From: Isoetes taiwanensis
Lineage: Eukaryota > Streptophyta > Lycopodiopsida > Isoetales > Isoetaceae
NCBI GenBank assembly: GCA_021234155.1
Contig: JAJEKV010000838.1
Location: 16,914 to 80,913, forward strand
Reading direction: 5' to 3'
DNA length: 64,000 nucleotides
In this document: positions 34,675 to 44,030 of the stretch, in pieces
Position numbering within the stretch: position 1 is the first letter of the stretch
Layout: each line of letters starts with the position of its first letter
The notes under the pieces: model-generated
Told to the model about the DNA's origin: nothing
Seen by the model: only the letters and a program-made list of their open reading frames with translations
Databases searched by the model: none
Made by a program: the position numbers and the translations under genes

Positions 34675-34845
34675 CAGGGTGCCTTTACAGGAATATACAT
34701 AGGTGCACATGGGCCAAGCTATGCTAACAATCTTGATAACTTCAAAGCCAATGGCATGTGGCTTATCTGTGTTTCAGTTAATGACCCATATGCTCTCAAT
34801 GCTTGGGCAGATGGGTGTCAAAGAGAAGGTGCATGGCACGTTTAA
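34675..34845 (+). pseudogene. Type II peroxiredoxin exon, catalytic Cys lost
   Basis: After an acceptor-like TTATCACAG the frame reads GAFTGIYIGAHGPSY, then NLDNFKANG and ICVSVNDPYALNAWA. This matches the PrxII core (PGAFTPTCS..H.P.Y, KA.G, VCVSVNDPFVM.AWA). PrxII reduces peroxides through the Cys of TPTC; here that position reads Tyr (TGIY). After NAWA the match moves to another frame (QMGVKEKV), so a frameshift is present too. Only the central exon is present. It lies in the outer element, just right of the nested one. Confidence 0.75.
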
Positions 34846-34994
34846 CTTGTCAATTTCAGATTTTATAACCCTCTCTTCCTTGCATATATATACTATCATT
34901 TTCTAATTGGCAAGTTGTTGGTAAACAAGCCAGTCAAGAGATATGCACCAACACATAATCCATTTAAAATAAAGGCATACTGATTTTCTGGAGT

Positions 34995-35248
34995 GCATAT
35001 TCACATGGGGGGTGACTCCAGACATCGAGAGCTCTTGGATAAGCATATATGCCCTTTATTCCTCGATCTCGACCGGACATAGAGATCCTCGTTTGTGGGG
35101 TATTGTACAAGTTTTAGTATACTGTATAATACAGTTTGCAAAATACAATAAGATTTTAGGCAATATACTATATGGTGTTGATTTTGTACATGTATAATAT
35201 GATTTTAGGGGCTCTCGCTGCCCTACGTCACCCCCCGTGTGAATATGC
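34995..35248. mobile_element. MITE copy 1 with 22-bp terminal inverted repeats
   Basis: Ends GCATATTCACATGGGGGGTG... (34995-35016) and its inverted partner at 35227-35248 match with one mismatch. The interior (GTATTTTGCAAACTG-type and GGGCTCTCGCTGCCC) is shared, in opposite orientation, with the element at 40983-41457. The flank CCAAACCAAAGGGGG on the right is also shared with copy 2, so the true ends lie further out and are decayed here. Confidence 0.75.
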
Positions 35249-35394
35249 ATCCAAACCAAAGGGGGTTTAAGGGGGAATTTTATTTTTAAGTGTGGAATGT
35301 AACGGTTTGTTTTATATCTAAAAAAAAAATTTGGCCCCTTCGGGGCCTTCAACAAACCAAAGGGCCTGAATGTAATGAATTGTATTTATTTTTA

Positions 35395-35645
35395 AAAAAA
35401 ATTGGTCTTGGTTGCTTATTATAAACCAAGTCGTTGGCATATCTTTTCGAATATGCAACACAACATGGTTTGTATGCTAGGACGTCTTAACACATTTACA
35501 ATATGATACAAGCACCTCTTATACACATTTATGAATATCATACAAAAGTAAAGATCTTCTGGGAATCGAACCTGGGTACTCCAAAGGGCCATTACAAAAA
35601 TAAATCTAAGTGATCATGCAGCTCTAAAGTTTGGCCCACAAAGCT
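35395..35645 (-). mobile_element. Possible tRNA-derived SINE
   Basis: On the minus strand a perfect B-box GGTTCGATTCC (about 35561-35575) sits in CCCAG / CTGGG-like pairing context about 50 nt after TTTAGAGCTGCATGATC. Then ~150 bp of AT-rich sequence ends near ATTTTTTTTAAAA. The A-box is weak. Could be a tRNA fragment instead. Confidence 0.35.
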
Positions 35646-35677
35646 ACAAGTACAATATCTAGCATTACCTTGCAAAC

Positions 35678-36782
35678 TCACATTAAACACAACAAAATTA
35701 GTAGCTTCATATAATTGCGCACAAAAATTATATGTAAATAGCACAGCGACACGATGCCAAAAAGTTTTCGCATCCTCCACTTCACCATCGAAAAACTTGC
35801 GATCTGGTCATTTGAGCTCTCTCCAACTTCCAGCAGAGGATCTGCAAACTCAGAAGAAAAGAATGACATGCTAGTCGAACATATCTCTGTCAACATTGTG
35901 CTGGAAACACAATCTTCCTTTAGAGTTTCTAAACACGATTGAACATCTTCCACAATATCATAAGCATTTTCTTTGTGGAGTTGGTAGACGGGGCTTGGTC
36001 CCTAAAGATTCACCTCTTTGCTTAGAGGACCAGTTAATCTTGTCGACCCAATGGCCTTACCTTCAACCCGAACAATGTTGGAACTTTCATTACAACCTTC
36101 GGCTCTTTTGCAGCCTTGTCATAGCAGAGGGTCGCTTGTTCTCTCGATGTCATAAGTTCCAAGCCAAATCCTAACACCCTTTGCGGGATCTCGATTTGGT
36201 GGCCCACTTCCCCAAGGCCTCGCCTCACACCTCTATACTTGTTATCCTTTTGTTTTCTCTCGACCTTCTTTGGATTACTCTTGGTGCCATAATCTAATTT
36301 TGTCTTTGCATTTTTCTTTGTGAGGCTTCCCATCGCGGGCCTGCCGCAAGGTTTCTTCAAAGCGCCCTTGCATAGCATTTCGGTGAAAGCGGTGATGTAG
36401 CTAGGAACTACTTCTTCTTCCTGTCGAAGATAATGGAGAGTAGTCGATGTGAGATCAAACTCTTGAATTCTCCTATTGCTAAAACACCTAGTCATCTTGG
36501 CTGGATATGGTGTTTCCTCTATATCCTTTGGAATCATCGATTGGCATCCGGATCTGTGCATATCACTTTAAGCTTCTTTGGATATGCTTGTAATTCATCA
36601 AGGGCAGTCCCTCCATCACCACCATACAGCTCAAGCTTCCTTATCTTTGAAACTTGTCTTTGAGGGTTTTCAACTTGACACATTGGAGGGTTTAAAGTAA
36701 GTCCGAGGACCCGGCATCTTGGCTCTATGCTAGGTCCAAGACAATCTTTGTTAGCAAATCTCGTGAATATACTAATAATCAT
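35678..36782 (-). pseudogene. CRF-type AP2/ERF transcription factor pseudogene
   Basis: Minus strand, 5' to 3': a CRF-domain piece KKLKVICTDPDA (about 36580-36540), a frame break, then NKYRGVRRGLG (about 36240), the AP2 core seen only by changing frame (RDPAKGVRIWLGTYD near 36180-36136), REQATLCYDKAAKE, and a further shifted C-terminal piece LTEICSTSMSFFSS and FADPLLEVG. In the family, the CRF domain (ICTDPDATDSS) plus one AP2/ERF DNA-binding domain marks cytokinin response factors acting in the nucleus. At least three indels, two of them inside the AP2 domain, rule out a working protein. Carried in the outer Helentron-like element. Confidence 0.75.
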
Positions 36783-38460
36783 CTTCTTGGTGTTACTTCA
36801 ATATTTTCATTTGTTGAAACAAACCTTTGTTTATGAGAAAAAAAATGAAGAAAAATGTTAGACTCTCGATGCCATAAAGCACAAAATAACGAAGCTAACT
36901 TAGATTTGCAAGAAAAGATTAATGGCTGTTGTGAATCTTCTTGCTCAGCAAATACCCAGGGGTTTGAGCTGTTGTGATGCCGCCACAGTTGAATGCAAAC
37001 GACGAGAAAGATAGTAGAGGCTCCTCTTGGGCTTTTGCAGTAGCCCAACAATCTTAGAATCTACGTTGTGCAGTCAGAACCACACAAGCAACAAAACCAT
37101 CTGCAAACCCGGATAAGCCAAGCCAAGCTGCTTCAAATCCATCTGTCAAAATAGAGACAATCATTTGAAAGACAACATTTCCTTCCCTTTGGCGCTCCTT
37201 GCCTGATCTTACGGTGCCAACGAACCTCTCTGCAAAACCCTAGAATTCATGTGTACGATGATTGCATGCAATAGGTTCTCTCTATTTGTTTTTGTTTTTA
37301 TCTCTATTTTTAATTTTTAGTTTTTAAAAAGGGCTTTTATTGTAAGTCCTTCGATCTTGTCTTTTTTGGCTTTTGTTGTAAGCCCTTTGATCTTGACCAT
37401 TAAGAAAGGCAAAAAAGAATTAGCACAAGTTGCATGCAAATACCTGGCACACTCTAGATGTACCAATTAGTACACCTCATGTAATACGGCCACCAAATCA
37501 TATAAAAACCATTGAAAAAAGTGTACAAAAATACAAAAGAAACCCCCTGTTATTATGCTAGATATTCATCTTCACTAGATGCGGTTTAAATGCAACTGTA
37601 ATAGATGGCACAATATATTTATTTGCCTGATCTGACTGGCGTGTTCTATGTGTGATTGTGTATATATTGTCATGCTATCCAACTCTAGTCTGTTAATGTG
37701 GATGTCAAGTTGCATGAGTGCCCTTGTGCCTTTCTAACTTTCTAGACAACTAGTTGAGATAAGATAAGAGAAGATAGAATTAGTCTTGGTAAGCCAGTTT
37801 TAGAAATGGAAGACTTGTTTCCAGACTATATCTTTGCTTGCTTTATAGAAAAGGGTACTTGACAATTGAGAATTGTGCTTTTCCATCTATCATACAATTA
37901 TGAATGTTGCAATTTTTAATGACAGAAATGGTTTTATTGGCTAACAAGTAGGTAGTTGTTGCACGCATAGGCTACAAATTGATGTCATGTGGTCTATATA
38001 ATATAATGATTGAGACAAGCACAGTTTGATCAAATTATTTTGTTAACGCCACAAATTTAAATCCATATCATTGCCATGATGGCAACAATATATTCATGTG
38101 TCTATCTAATACAAATCAGTGTTTGGAATTGAAAGCATTAATAGAGCAACATCTCAAACAGACGATTTGAACCCAAATCATGTTAACTCGAATATGCAAA
38201 AACTTAAGCTAAAACGTTTTGTTTGTCACTTCTCTTTTAATCACCTTAAATGGTTGAGGTTGAGACATTGGGTTGAATAAAATATTATGTTGACGTATGG
38301 AATAACGTTATAGGACTCTAGACCTTTCTAGAATTAGAATAATATTTTGGGGATCAAGGGTGAAATTCTTGTTGAAAAGAAGAATATTTAAAGTATCATG
38401 TATTGTATTGTTTAGAAGTAGCAATTTTGCTTGATTGTGAAAACATGACTTTGAAGTATG
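36783..38460. other. Gene-free AT-rich stretch
   Basis: Flank of the CRF pseudogene followed by low-complexity AT-rich DNA. No motif recognised. Confidence 0.4.
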
Positions 38461-38484
38461 ATTTAAGCCACTTCACCCTCGGGT

Positions 38485-38517
38485 CACGGAGGGCAACCCT
38501 CCGTGCGCAGCACCTTG
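38485..38517 (+). repeat. 3' terminal hairpin and CTTG of the outer element
   Basis: Perfect 9-bp stem CACGGAGGG / CCCTCCGTG with loop CAA, spacer CGCAGCAC, then CTTG, directly followed by the T run that opens the unit-B linker. Confidence 0.75.
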
Positions 38518-38675
38518 TTTTTTTTGAAGTTGTTGTTACCAGTATATATTACAAATTTAAAAGGGATGAGTTAGAATAGTACATTATCCATAGAAAGAAG
38601 AAAATCTTTCCATACAGTCTTTATTGGAAGGCCTCATTGTAGTAACTAACAAAGACTTATACAACCGTTGTTTAA
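38518..38675 (+). repeat. Unit B linker, first part
   Basis: Matches 23879 onward and 43301 onward (GAAGTTGTTGTTACCAGTA and the rest) up to TTGTTTAA, then breaks off; the match resumes at 41458. Confidence 0.85.
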
Positions 38676-40314
38676 TATGTAGCATAATAACATGGGGTTT
38701 TTTTTGTGTTTTTGTACGCTTTTCACAAAGGTTTTCCTAAGATTTCATGGCGTATTCGAATGGATGTACTAATGCGTACATCTAGAGTGCACCATTTCTT
38801 AGTCGTTGATTTAGCTTTTTTTTTTTCAATGGTCCAACATCCAAGGGCTCACAACAAAAGCCCTCTTTTTATTTTAGGGCTGAACATGCAAGCCTCGTGG
38901 ATAGCAGGGCATTCTTGCAAAAAATTAATGTTCTTGTGATCAGAGTGGAAACAGATTTGGAGTGGCGAGGATGATGATGCGGCTGACTTGCAAAATTTGT
39001 TATCCGTCTCCTTGTAGATGCTTCCTCTTATATTTTAGGGTTTAGGGCAAGACTCAACGCGCCAGCGTGAGCATTCGTGGATTGAAGCGATCCAGAATAA
39101 CCGGATTTTGTGATGCTACCAAGGCCTGACTTGCAAAATTTGTCATCCGTCTCCTTGTAGATGCTTTTCTTTCACTATTTTCCATGGTCTGTTCTTGCTT
39201 GATTCGTGGGAGGCAGGTAAAGTGATTGGAGCATGTTACATAGATAAGCAAACATCGTAGCTGTGGAAATGCTATGGGGCTTAAATCATCGGGTGGCCAA
39301 CATCGGGTAGCTATTGAATGCTTTTGCCTGCGTCTTCGGCCTAGCTTGCCCTTTGTTTGATCTCGAACCACCTATGGCATTGGGTAAAACTGAGTTAGTG
39401 TTGGAGTATGCTTACGTAAACATCCAAAGATTACAAAATGGTCTTTGTGGGTGAGGGTGAAGATCGTTACACCGCATCAAAATTACCTTACTCTCTCCTC
39501 TTTGCTTGCAAAATTTTGTAGTTATCATGTTTGGAGGGGCGGATATGATATCTTTGATGAAAGGTAATAAAGTCTTTCCCGAGCAAGAATTATCCGCATT
39601 AGGCAAAATTGCGAGAAAAGCTTGGCAACTTGACTTTCGCTCTATTCATTGTTAGTAAAACGGAACTTTCAATTCTTCCTTCACGGTTGTTCTGGATGAT
39701 TGAGAAAGGACCAGGAGGATCAATCTTGGATGAACACAATATCTGGAAGCCAGATCCTTTTGTGTTGGCGGTTGTTGGGCTCTTTGCTTTAACCTTAAGT
39801 GAACAGGTGGCTATAAACATGGCTTGGAGCACTGTTGGTGGCTCCGTGTCCCATCCCCTAAACCTGTTGGCTTGTATTCTTTGCAGAGTGTGGAAGAAAA
39901 TCGCTGGTTTGAAATTAATGGAATGGTGTAAAAGCGCCAAGGTTCTTTATTATGCTCCTGAACATAAAAAAAAGGATATCCAAGAGGGCTTGCTCCTACC
40001 ATACTTAGTGTTGCTCCATATCACGACCCTGTACCATTTGCTTAGTTGTATGGCTTCAATTGAATGTTATGTGATGCCCTAGGGAGTACATATGTTCTTT
40101 GGTTGCAAATTTTTTGATTGAGCACGCAACTTTTTTTCTTGAGGTTAAACTTCTACAACAGTTGAAATTTGAAGAAAATTTATTAAGTGGTCTAGAAATC
40201 AGCCACGATAGATGGGTTTCAAAGGCGAGAGAAAGAAGCAATTATTATTTCTATGGTTCGTTCAAATGCTCTACGAGAGAATAGAATAGAATAGCAAATA
40301 TTTTCTGTATGTGA

Positions 40315-40879
40315 AGTTCTTTCAAGTTAGCACCTGCACACGAGGAACATGTCTTAACTGTTGGAGGATATGGTGGCGTTGGAAGACATGCACGATTATC
40401 TGATACCTTACTACTTGACCAATTCAATGGGACTATCAAACATTTGGATACTATTGAGCCACCTTCTCCAAGAATGGGACAGGGGGCTTTTGTCTTAGGT
40501 GATAAGATGTGGGTGATAGGTGGGAGGGAGGATCCAAGCACCCCTCTCCAAGAAGTTATGGTCCTTGACATAGATATGTTGTAGGCATCGCCATGCAGGT
40601 GCATCGCTTGGTTCAAGAATCTACATTCATGGGGGTTGAGGAAGATCTGTAGCTTATGGTGACCTGCGAGTGTTGGATACCCACTTGAGACATTGGTCAT
40701 TACTTGAATGTAGAGGCAACATACCATTTCCACGGTATTCACATTCATTAATTGCAATTGGTAACAAACTTTACACGTTTGGTGGATTTGATGGCGCCAT
40801 TATCTTTGGTGATATTTATATGTTTGACATCTCCACATGTACATGGACGAAGGAGACCACAATTGGTGGCAAATTCTAA
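40315..40879 (+). pseudogene. TYW2/3/4 (wybutosine synthesis) kelch-region fragment
   Basis: Reads VLTVGGYGGVGRHARLSDTL, PPSPRMGQGAFVLGDKMWVI, GGREDPSTP, then a frame break at DIDML-stop, RHRHAGASLGSRIYIHGG, an in-frame TGA, YGDLRVLDTHLRHW, RYSHSLIAIGNKLYTFGGFD and GDIYMFDISTCTW. These are four kelch blades. The GGxGGVGRHAR and SPRMG..A..VGDKM pattern is that of the kelch part of plant tRNA wybutosine-synthesising protein 2/3/4 (yW base at position 37 of tRNA-Phe). Methyltransferase and TYW3 parts are not identified; a short upstream frame (40099-40284) could be TYW3-related but I cannot support it. Dead fragment. Confidence 0.7.
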
Positions 40880-40982
40880 AATATTTTTTATAACTTGAGT
40901 ATGTGGTGCAGCACCATAGTTTTTTTTTCAATCGTTTATCTTGTTTTCTTTGTGCGATTTTTGTTGGGGCCGAAGGGTCTAA

Positions 40983-41457
40983 TTTTTTTTTTTTTTTAAC
41001 TACCGACATATAACTACTTAGTAACATTATTAATACAAACTATTGCATCAACACATTTAAATGAAAATCCCCCTGAAACCCCCTTTGGTTTGGGTGTATA
41101 TTCACACGGGGGGTTAAGTAGGGCAGCGAGAGCCCTTAAAAACTTATAATACATGTACAAAATTAACGCCATTAAGTACATTCCCTCAAATCTTATAGTA
41201 TTTTGCAAACCTCAATATACAGTATACATAAACTTGTACAAGCATACCCCACAAACGAGGATCGCTATGTACGGTCTAGATCTTGGAATAAAGGGCAAAT
41301 ATGCCCATCCGATGACTCGTTGCGGAGTAACCCAGGTGTGAATATACACCCAAACCAAAGGGGTTTTTGGGGATTTTTCATTTAAATGTGTTGGATGCAA
41401 TAGTTTGTATTAATAATATTCTTTGTTAGTTATATCTTTGGTAGTTAAAAAAAAAAA
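40983..41457. mobile_element. Foldback MITE copy 2, ~120-130-bp inverted arms
   Basis: Left arm 40983-41116 (T run, AACTACCGACATATAACTA, then CCCCCTTTGGTTTGGGTGT) and right arm 41327-41457 are inverted copies with small differences, around a ~210-bp centre. The centre is inverted relative to the element at 34995-35248 (GGGCAGCGAGAGCCC here, GGGCTCTCGCTGCCC there). No transposase. Confidence 0.8.
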
Positions 41458-41522
41458 TCTCGATAATACAATCTAAAACAAAATGTTGGCCTTAACTTCC
41501 TTTGTACATAGAAACCAAGCTC
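41458..41522 (+). repeat. Unit B linker, second part
   Basis: Resumes the linker (AATACAATCTAAAAC to CCAAGCTCGAC) interrupted at 38675. Confidence 0.8.
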
Positions 41523-43534
41523 GACGACAGGTGGAATTTTAAAGCGAGGGCGGACTTGGGTTCGATTCGTGGGTGCATTAAAACTTAATTACAAATATAA
41601 AAGGAAGTATGAGAAAGCGCCAAATTGTCTCTATCTACAATATTCTAATACATAGCTAATACAACTATCCTCACCAATATAAGTGCCACCAATAATTCAC
41701 AAATACATATGCACTGTGCACGCTATATACACTACACTAAACACACGACCACTACCCGCCTATTAGTAGCGAGATACACGCCATCGAAATTATATTGTTG
41801 GATGCACAAGGCGTAAACCCCGGCGTTAAACTCTTAATACATAGATATATTTCATGATGATGTATACCTATACAGTTTGACAACATTCTTATGCGCCCGC
41901 CGATCTTTCGAAACCTTGGGAATGGGGTTTTTAATTGGGGCATATGTAATTTGGTTGCAAATTGCGCTCATAGTAAGGTCCCATAGGCCGATTGGTCTCC
42001 GTGGATGATAAAACAAGAAAAATTAGTTTAAAAATGAAATATTCTTTTAAGAGCATAGAATGGCGGATATGATTGTCCTTTTGGGAATATGTGCCTAAAA
42101 TCGTAATTAAGTTGTCAATGGGTTGATTTCAAACCTTTGATTAATGTGACGGTTGTATAAAGTGTAGAATATGGTCTCAGTATGTCTCAATTTGATATAT
42201 TAAAGTACAAATGCTAAGACATGGGTATAGTCCATGGTTTTTTTATTGATAGTCCATAATATAGACCATGTTTTCCAATTAAAAAGAAATAGTTTTTTTT
42301 TTTTTTTTTTTTTTTTTGGGACGACAAACTTTATTGAAACTCAAGCCAAAAAACAAAATACAAGAATGGGACGGGGGAATAAAGTCTTAGAGGATAATCA
42401 TGATCAAGCGGGTAGAACCACCAGCCTATGCATAAGACAACACACTCAAATAGGACTCAAATATCATAGATATGTTGGCGGGAGCAAGCGAAGAGCAATG
42501 GTAAACCTTAACAATTTCTAGCTTGCGTCACGGAGGACATTCATTGGGGGAGGAATATCAAACCTTGAAAGATAGATGGTCTGCTGGCTTCGGATGGACC
42601 ACAACAACCATTGATGCTAAATGAAATGCTTGGCAACGCAACTTATTCCAAGTATCGGGATAGATAGCTAGAAGCACTGGCGACTTGTCAATGTCACATG
42701 AAAAGAAAGCAGCCAAGACCTTTGGTGGAGATGAACACATAAAAGAAACAATGCTCAATGGTCTGGTCCCTTTGAGACCACAATTGGGCGAAATTCTAAA
42801 TTCTCATTGTACCGATGGGGACGAGACCTATTTAGCAAAAAGGTTGCTAGTACTCGCCATTGGTTGCTCCGAGAGAGGCTATTTTGAAGGGTGCATGTGG
42901 GTTTCCCACGGATTATTCATGAGCATAGGCTTGTGAATTCTATGTATAGGCTGCATGTCAATAGTGATATCCTTCCGCCATCCACTAGGTGGTCCCTTTA
43001 GCTTTCACCTCCTAATTGGAGACGTATGTGGACTTGGGCTTGGGATAAAGGTGGCTGTGCTTTGGTGGCAGATTCTTCACAGAAGCCCTCGTGTGAACGT
43101 GCTTGTCCACAATTAAAAGAAATAGTATGATGGTTTATCAAGATGACTAAGACAATATTATGAGGCTAATAACGTGAAACGATTCAGATATCTTGGAGTT
43201 GGGATGGCATTATAAATAAGCTTAATTTACACAAGGAATGTTAGACAAAGGTATGTAGCAGTGCTAGTTAGGCTTTTGTCAAGGCTACTTCTAGCTTCCC
43301 TTTTTTTTTTTGAAGTTGTTGTTACCAGTATATATTACAAATTTAAAAGGGATGAGTTAGAATAGTACGTTATCCATAGAAAGAAGAAAATCTTTCCATA
43401 CAATGTCTTTATTGGAAGGCCTCATTGTAGTAACTAACAAAGACTTATACAACCGTTGTTTAATCTCCAGTAATACAATCTAAAAACAAAACGTCGACGC
43501 CACTTCCTAATTGTACATAGAAACCAAGCTCGAC
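41523..43534 (+). repeat. 1.17-kb tandem unit C, with retroelement insertion
   Basis: Body 41523-42292 and 43126-43311, linker to 43534. More diverged than A and B (the GC-rich head and hairpin are decayed, the B-box GGTTCGATTC is partly kept). Interrupted by a poly(A)-tailed insertion at 42293-43110. Confidence 0.85.
42293..43110 (-). mobile_element. Non-LTR retroelement insertion with target duplication
   Basis: A run of 25 T (42293-42317) is the poly(A) tail of a minus-strand insertion, preceded on that strand by AATAAA (42335-42330). The flanks are AATTAAAA(A)GAAATAG at 42277-42292 and AATTAAAAGAAATAG at 43111-43125, a 15-bp target duplication present once in units A and B. The 818-bp body has no clear reading frame; a TIEHCFF-like piece may be the zinc-finger end of a LINE protein. 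A 5'-truncated LINE or a retroposed transcript. Confidence 0.8.
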
Positions 43535-43704
43535 AATAAGAAATGCCAATTTTTTTTGTCTTTGATCAAGGATGCGGTAACAACTCCAATTCAGTCCTAT
43601 GTCTTTTAGAAATGCACTTGTATTTACCATGATTATCATTTTTTATTTAAATGGTACCTTAGCAAGACTTTCTCAAAGAATATTTATATGGTACCTTCTT
43701 GAAG

Positions 43705-44030
43705 AATAGAATAGAATAGAATAGATTTTATATCGTACAGAAGACCAATTGGCCTATGGGACCTAAACAAAAAGAGAGCAGCAAGCGTATAACTGTCAGG
43801 ATTAAAAAACCCCAGCCTGAAGGGTTTTCGAGGAAAAAATCTTAGCAGTAATAAGTATGCTAGTATATTGTACAGTTGTATAGGACAACTCAATACTGTC
43901 CCGGAGGACAAAACTGAGTCCGTGCATCCATAACCTTCTGGATTGGACCCCAACAAGCCCATGGACGCCGTATTCAATAACTCATGCAACGGCTGGCCAG
44001 TCACTAGTAACCGAACATACCGCACTCGGA
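43705..44030 (-). mobile_element. SINE-like repeat with (TTCTA)n tail
   Basis: Minus strand: body ending GGTCCCATAGGCCAATTGGT, then CTTCTGTACGATATAAAAT and a TCTATTCTATTC tail at 43725-43705. The tail region (GGGGTTTTTTAATCC to ACGATAAAA) is shared with units A, B and C and with 58353-58500. A weak B-box-like GGGTCCAATCC near 43945 may mark the head. Confidence 0.6.

Larger units (their letters stand above)
25050..38517 (+). mobile_element. Helitron2/Helentron-like element, outer (gene-fragment carrying)
   Basis: The left edge GGGTTGCCCC (25050) abuts the unit-B body. The right edge is a hairpin CACGGAGGG CAA CCCTCCGTG (38485-38505), an 8-nt spacer and CTTG (38514-38517), abutting the unit-B linker. 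Removing the interval rejoins a T run as in units A and C, so the insertion is T/T without duplication. GGGTTGCCC at the 5' end is complementary to GGGCAACCC inside the 3' hairpin, the asymmetric terminal inverted repeat described for Helitron2/Helentrons. A related element (28899-34603) is nested inside; without it the element is about 7.8 kb. No Rep/helicase frame is seen. Confidence 0.7.
38676..41457. mobile_element. 2.8-kb insertion of undetermined type in unit B linker
   Basis: The linker match stops at 38675 and resumes at 41458, so 2,782 bp were inserted. Contents: a 46-bp direct repeat (38983-39030 and 39125-39171, CTGACTTGCAAAATTTGT), unassigned frames at 39054-40082, a TYW2/3/4 kelch fragment, and a foldback MITE forming the right end. 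Neither end shows Helitron signals or a target duplication. Confidence 0.6.

Noticed and set aside
38355-38385. Short match to the 18S rRNA phrase GGTGAAATTCTTG
   Set aside because: Only about 13-16 bp, with no flanking rRNA similarity.
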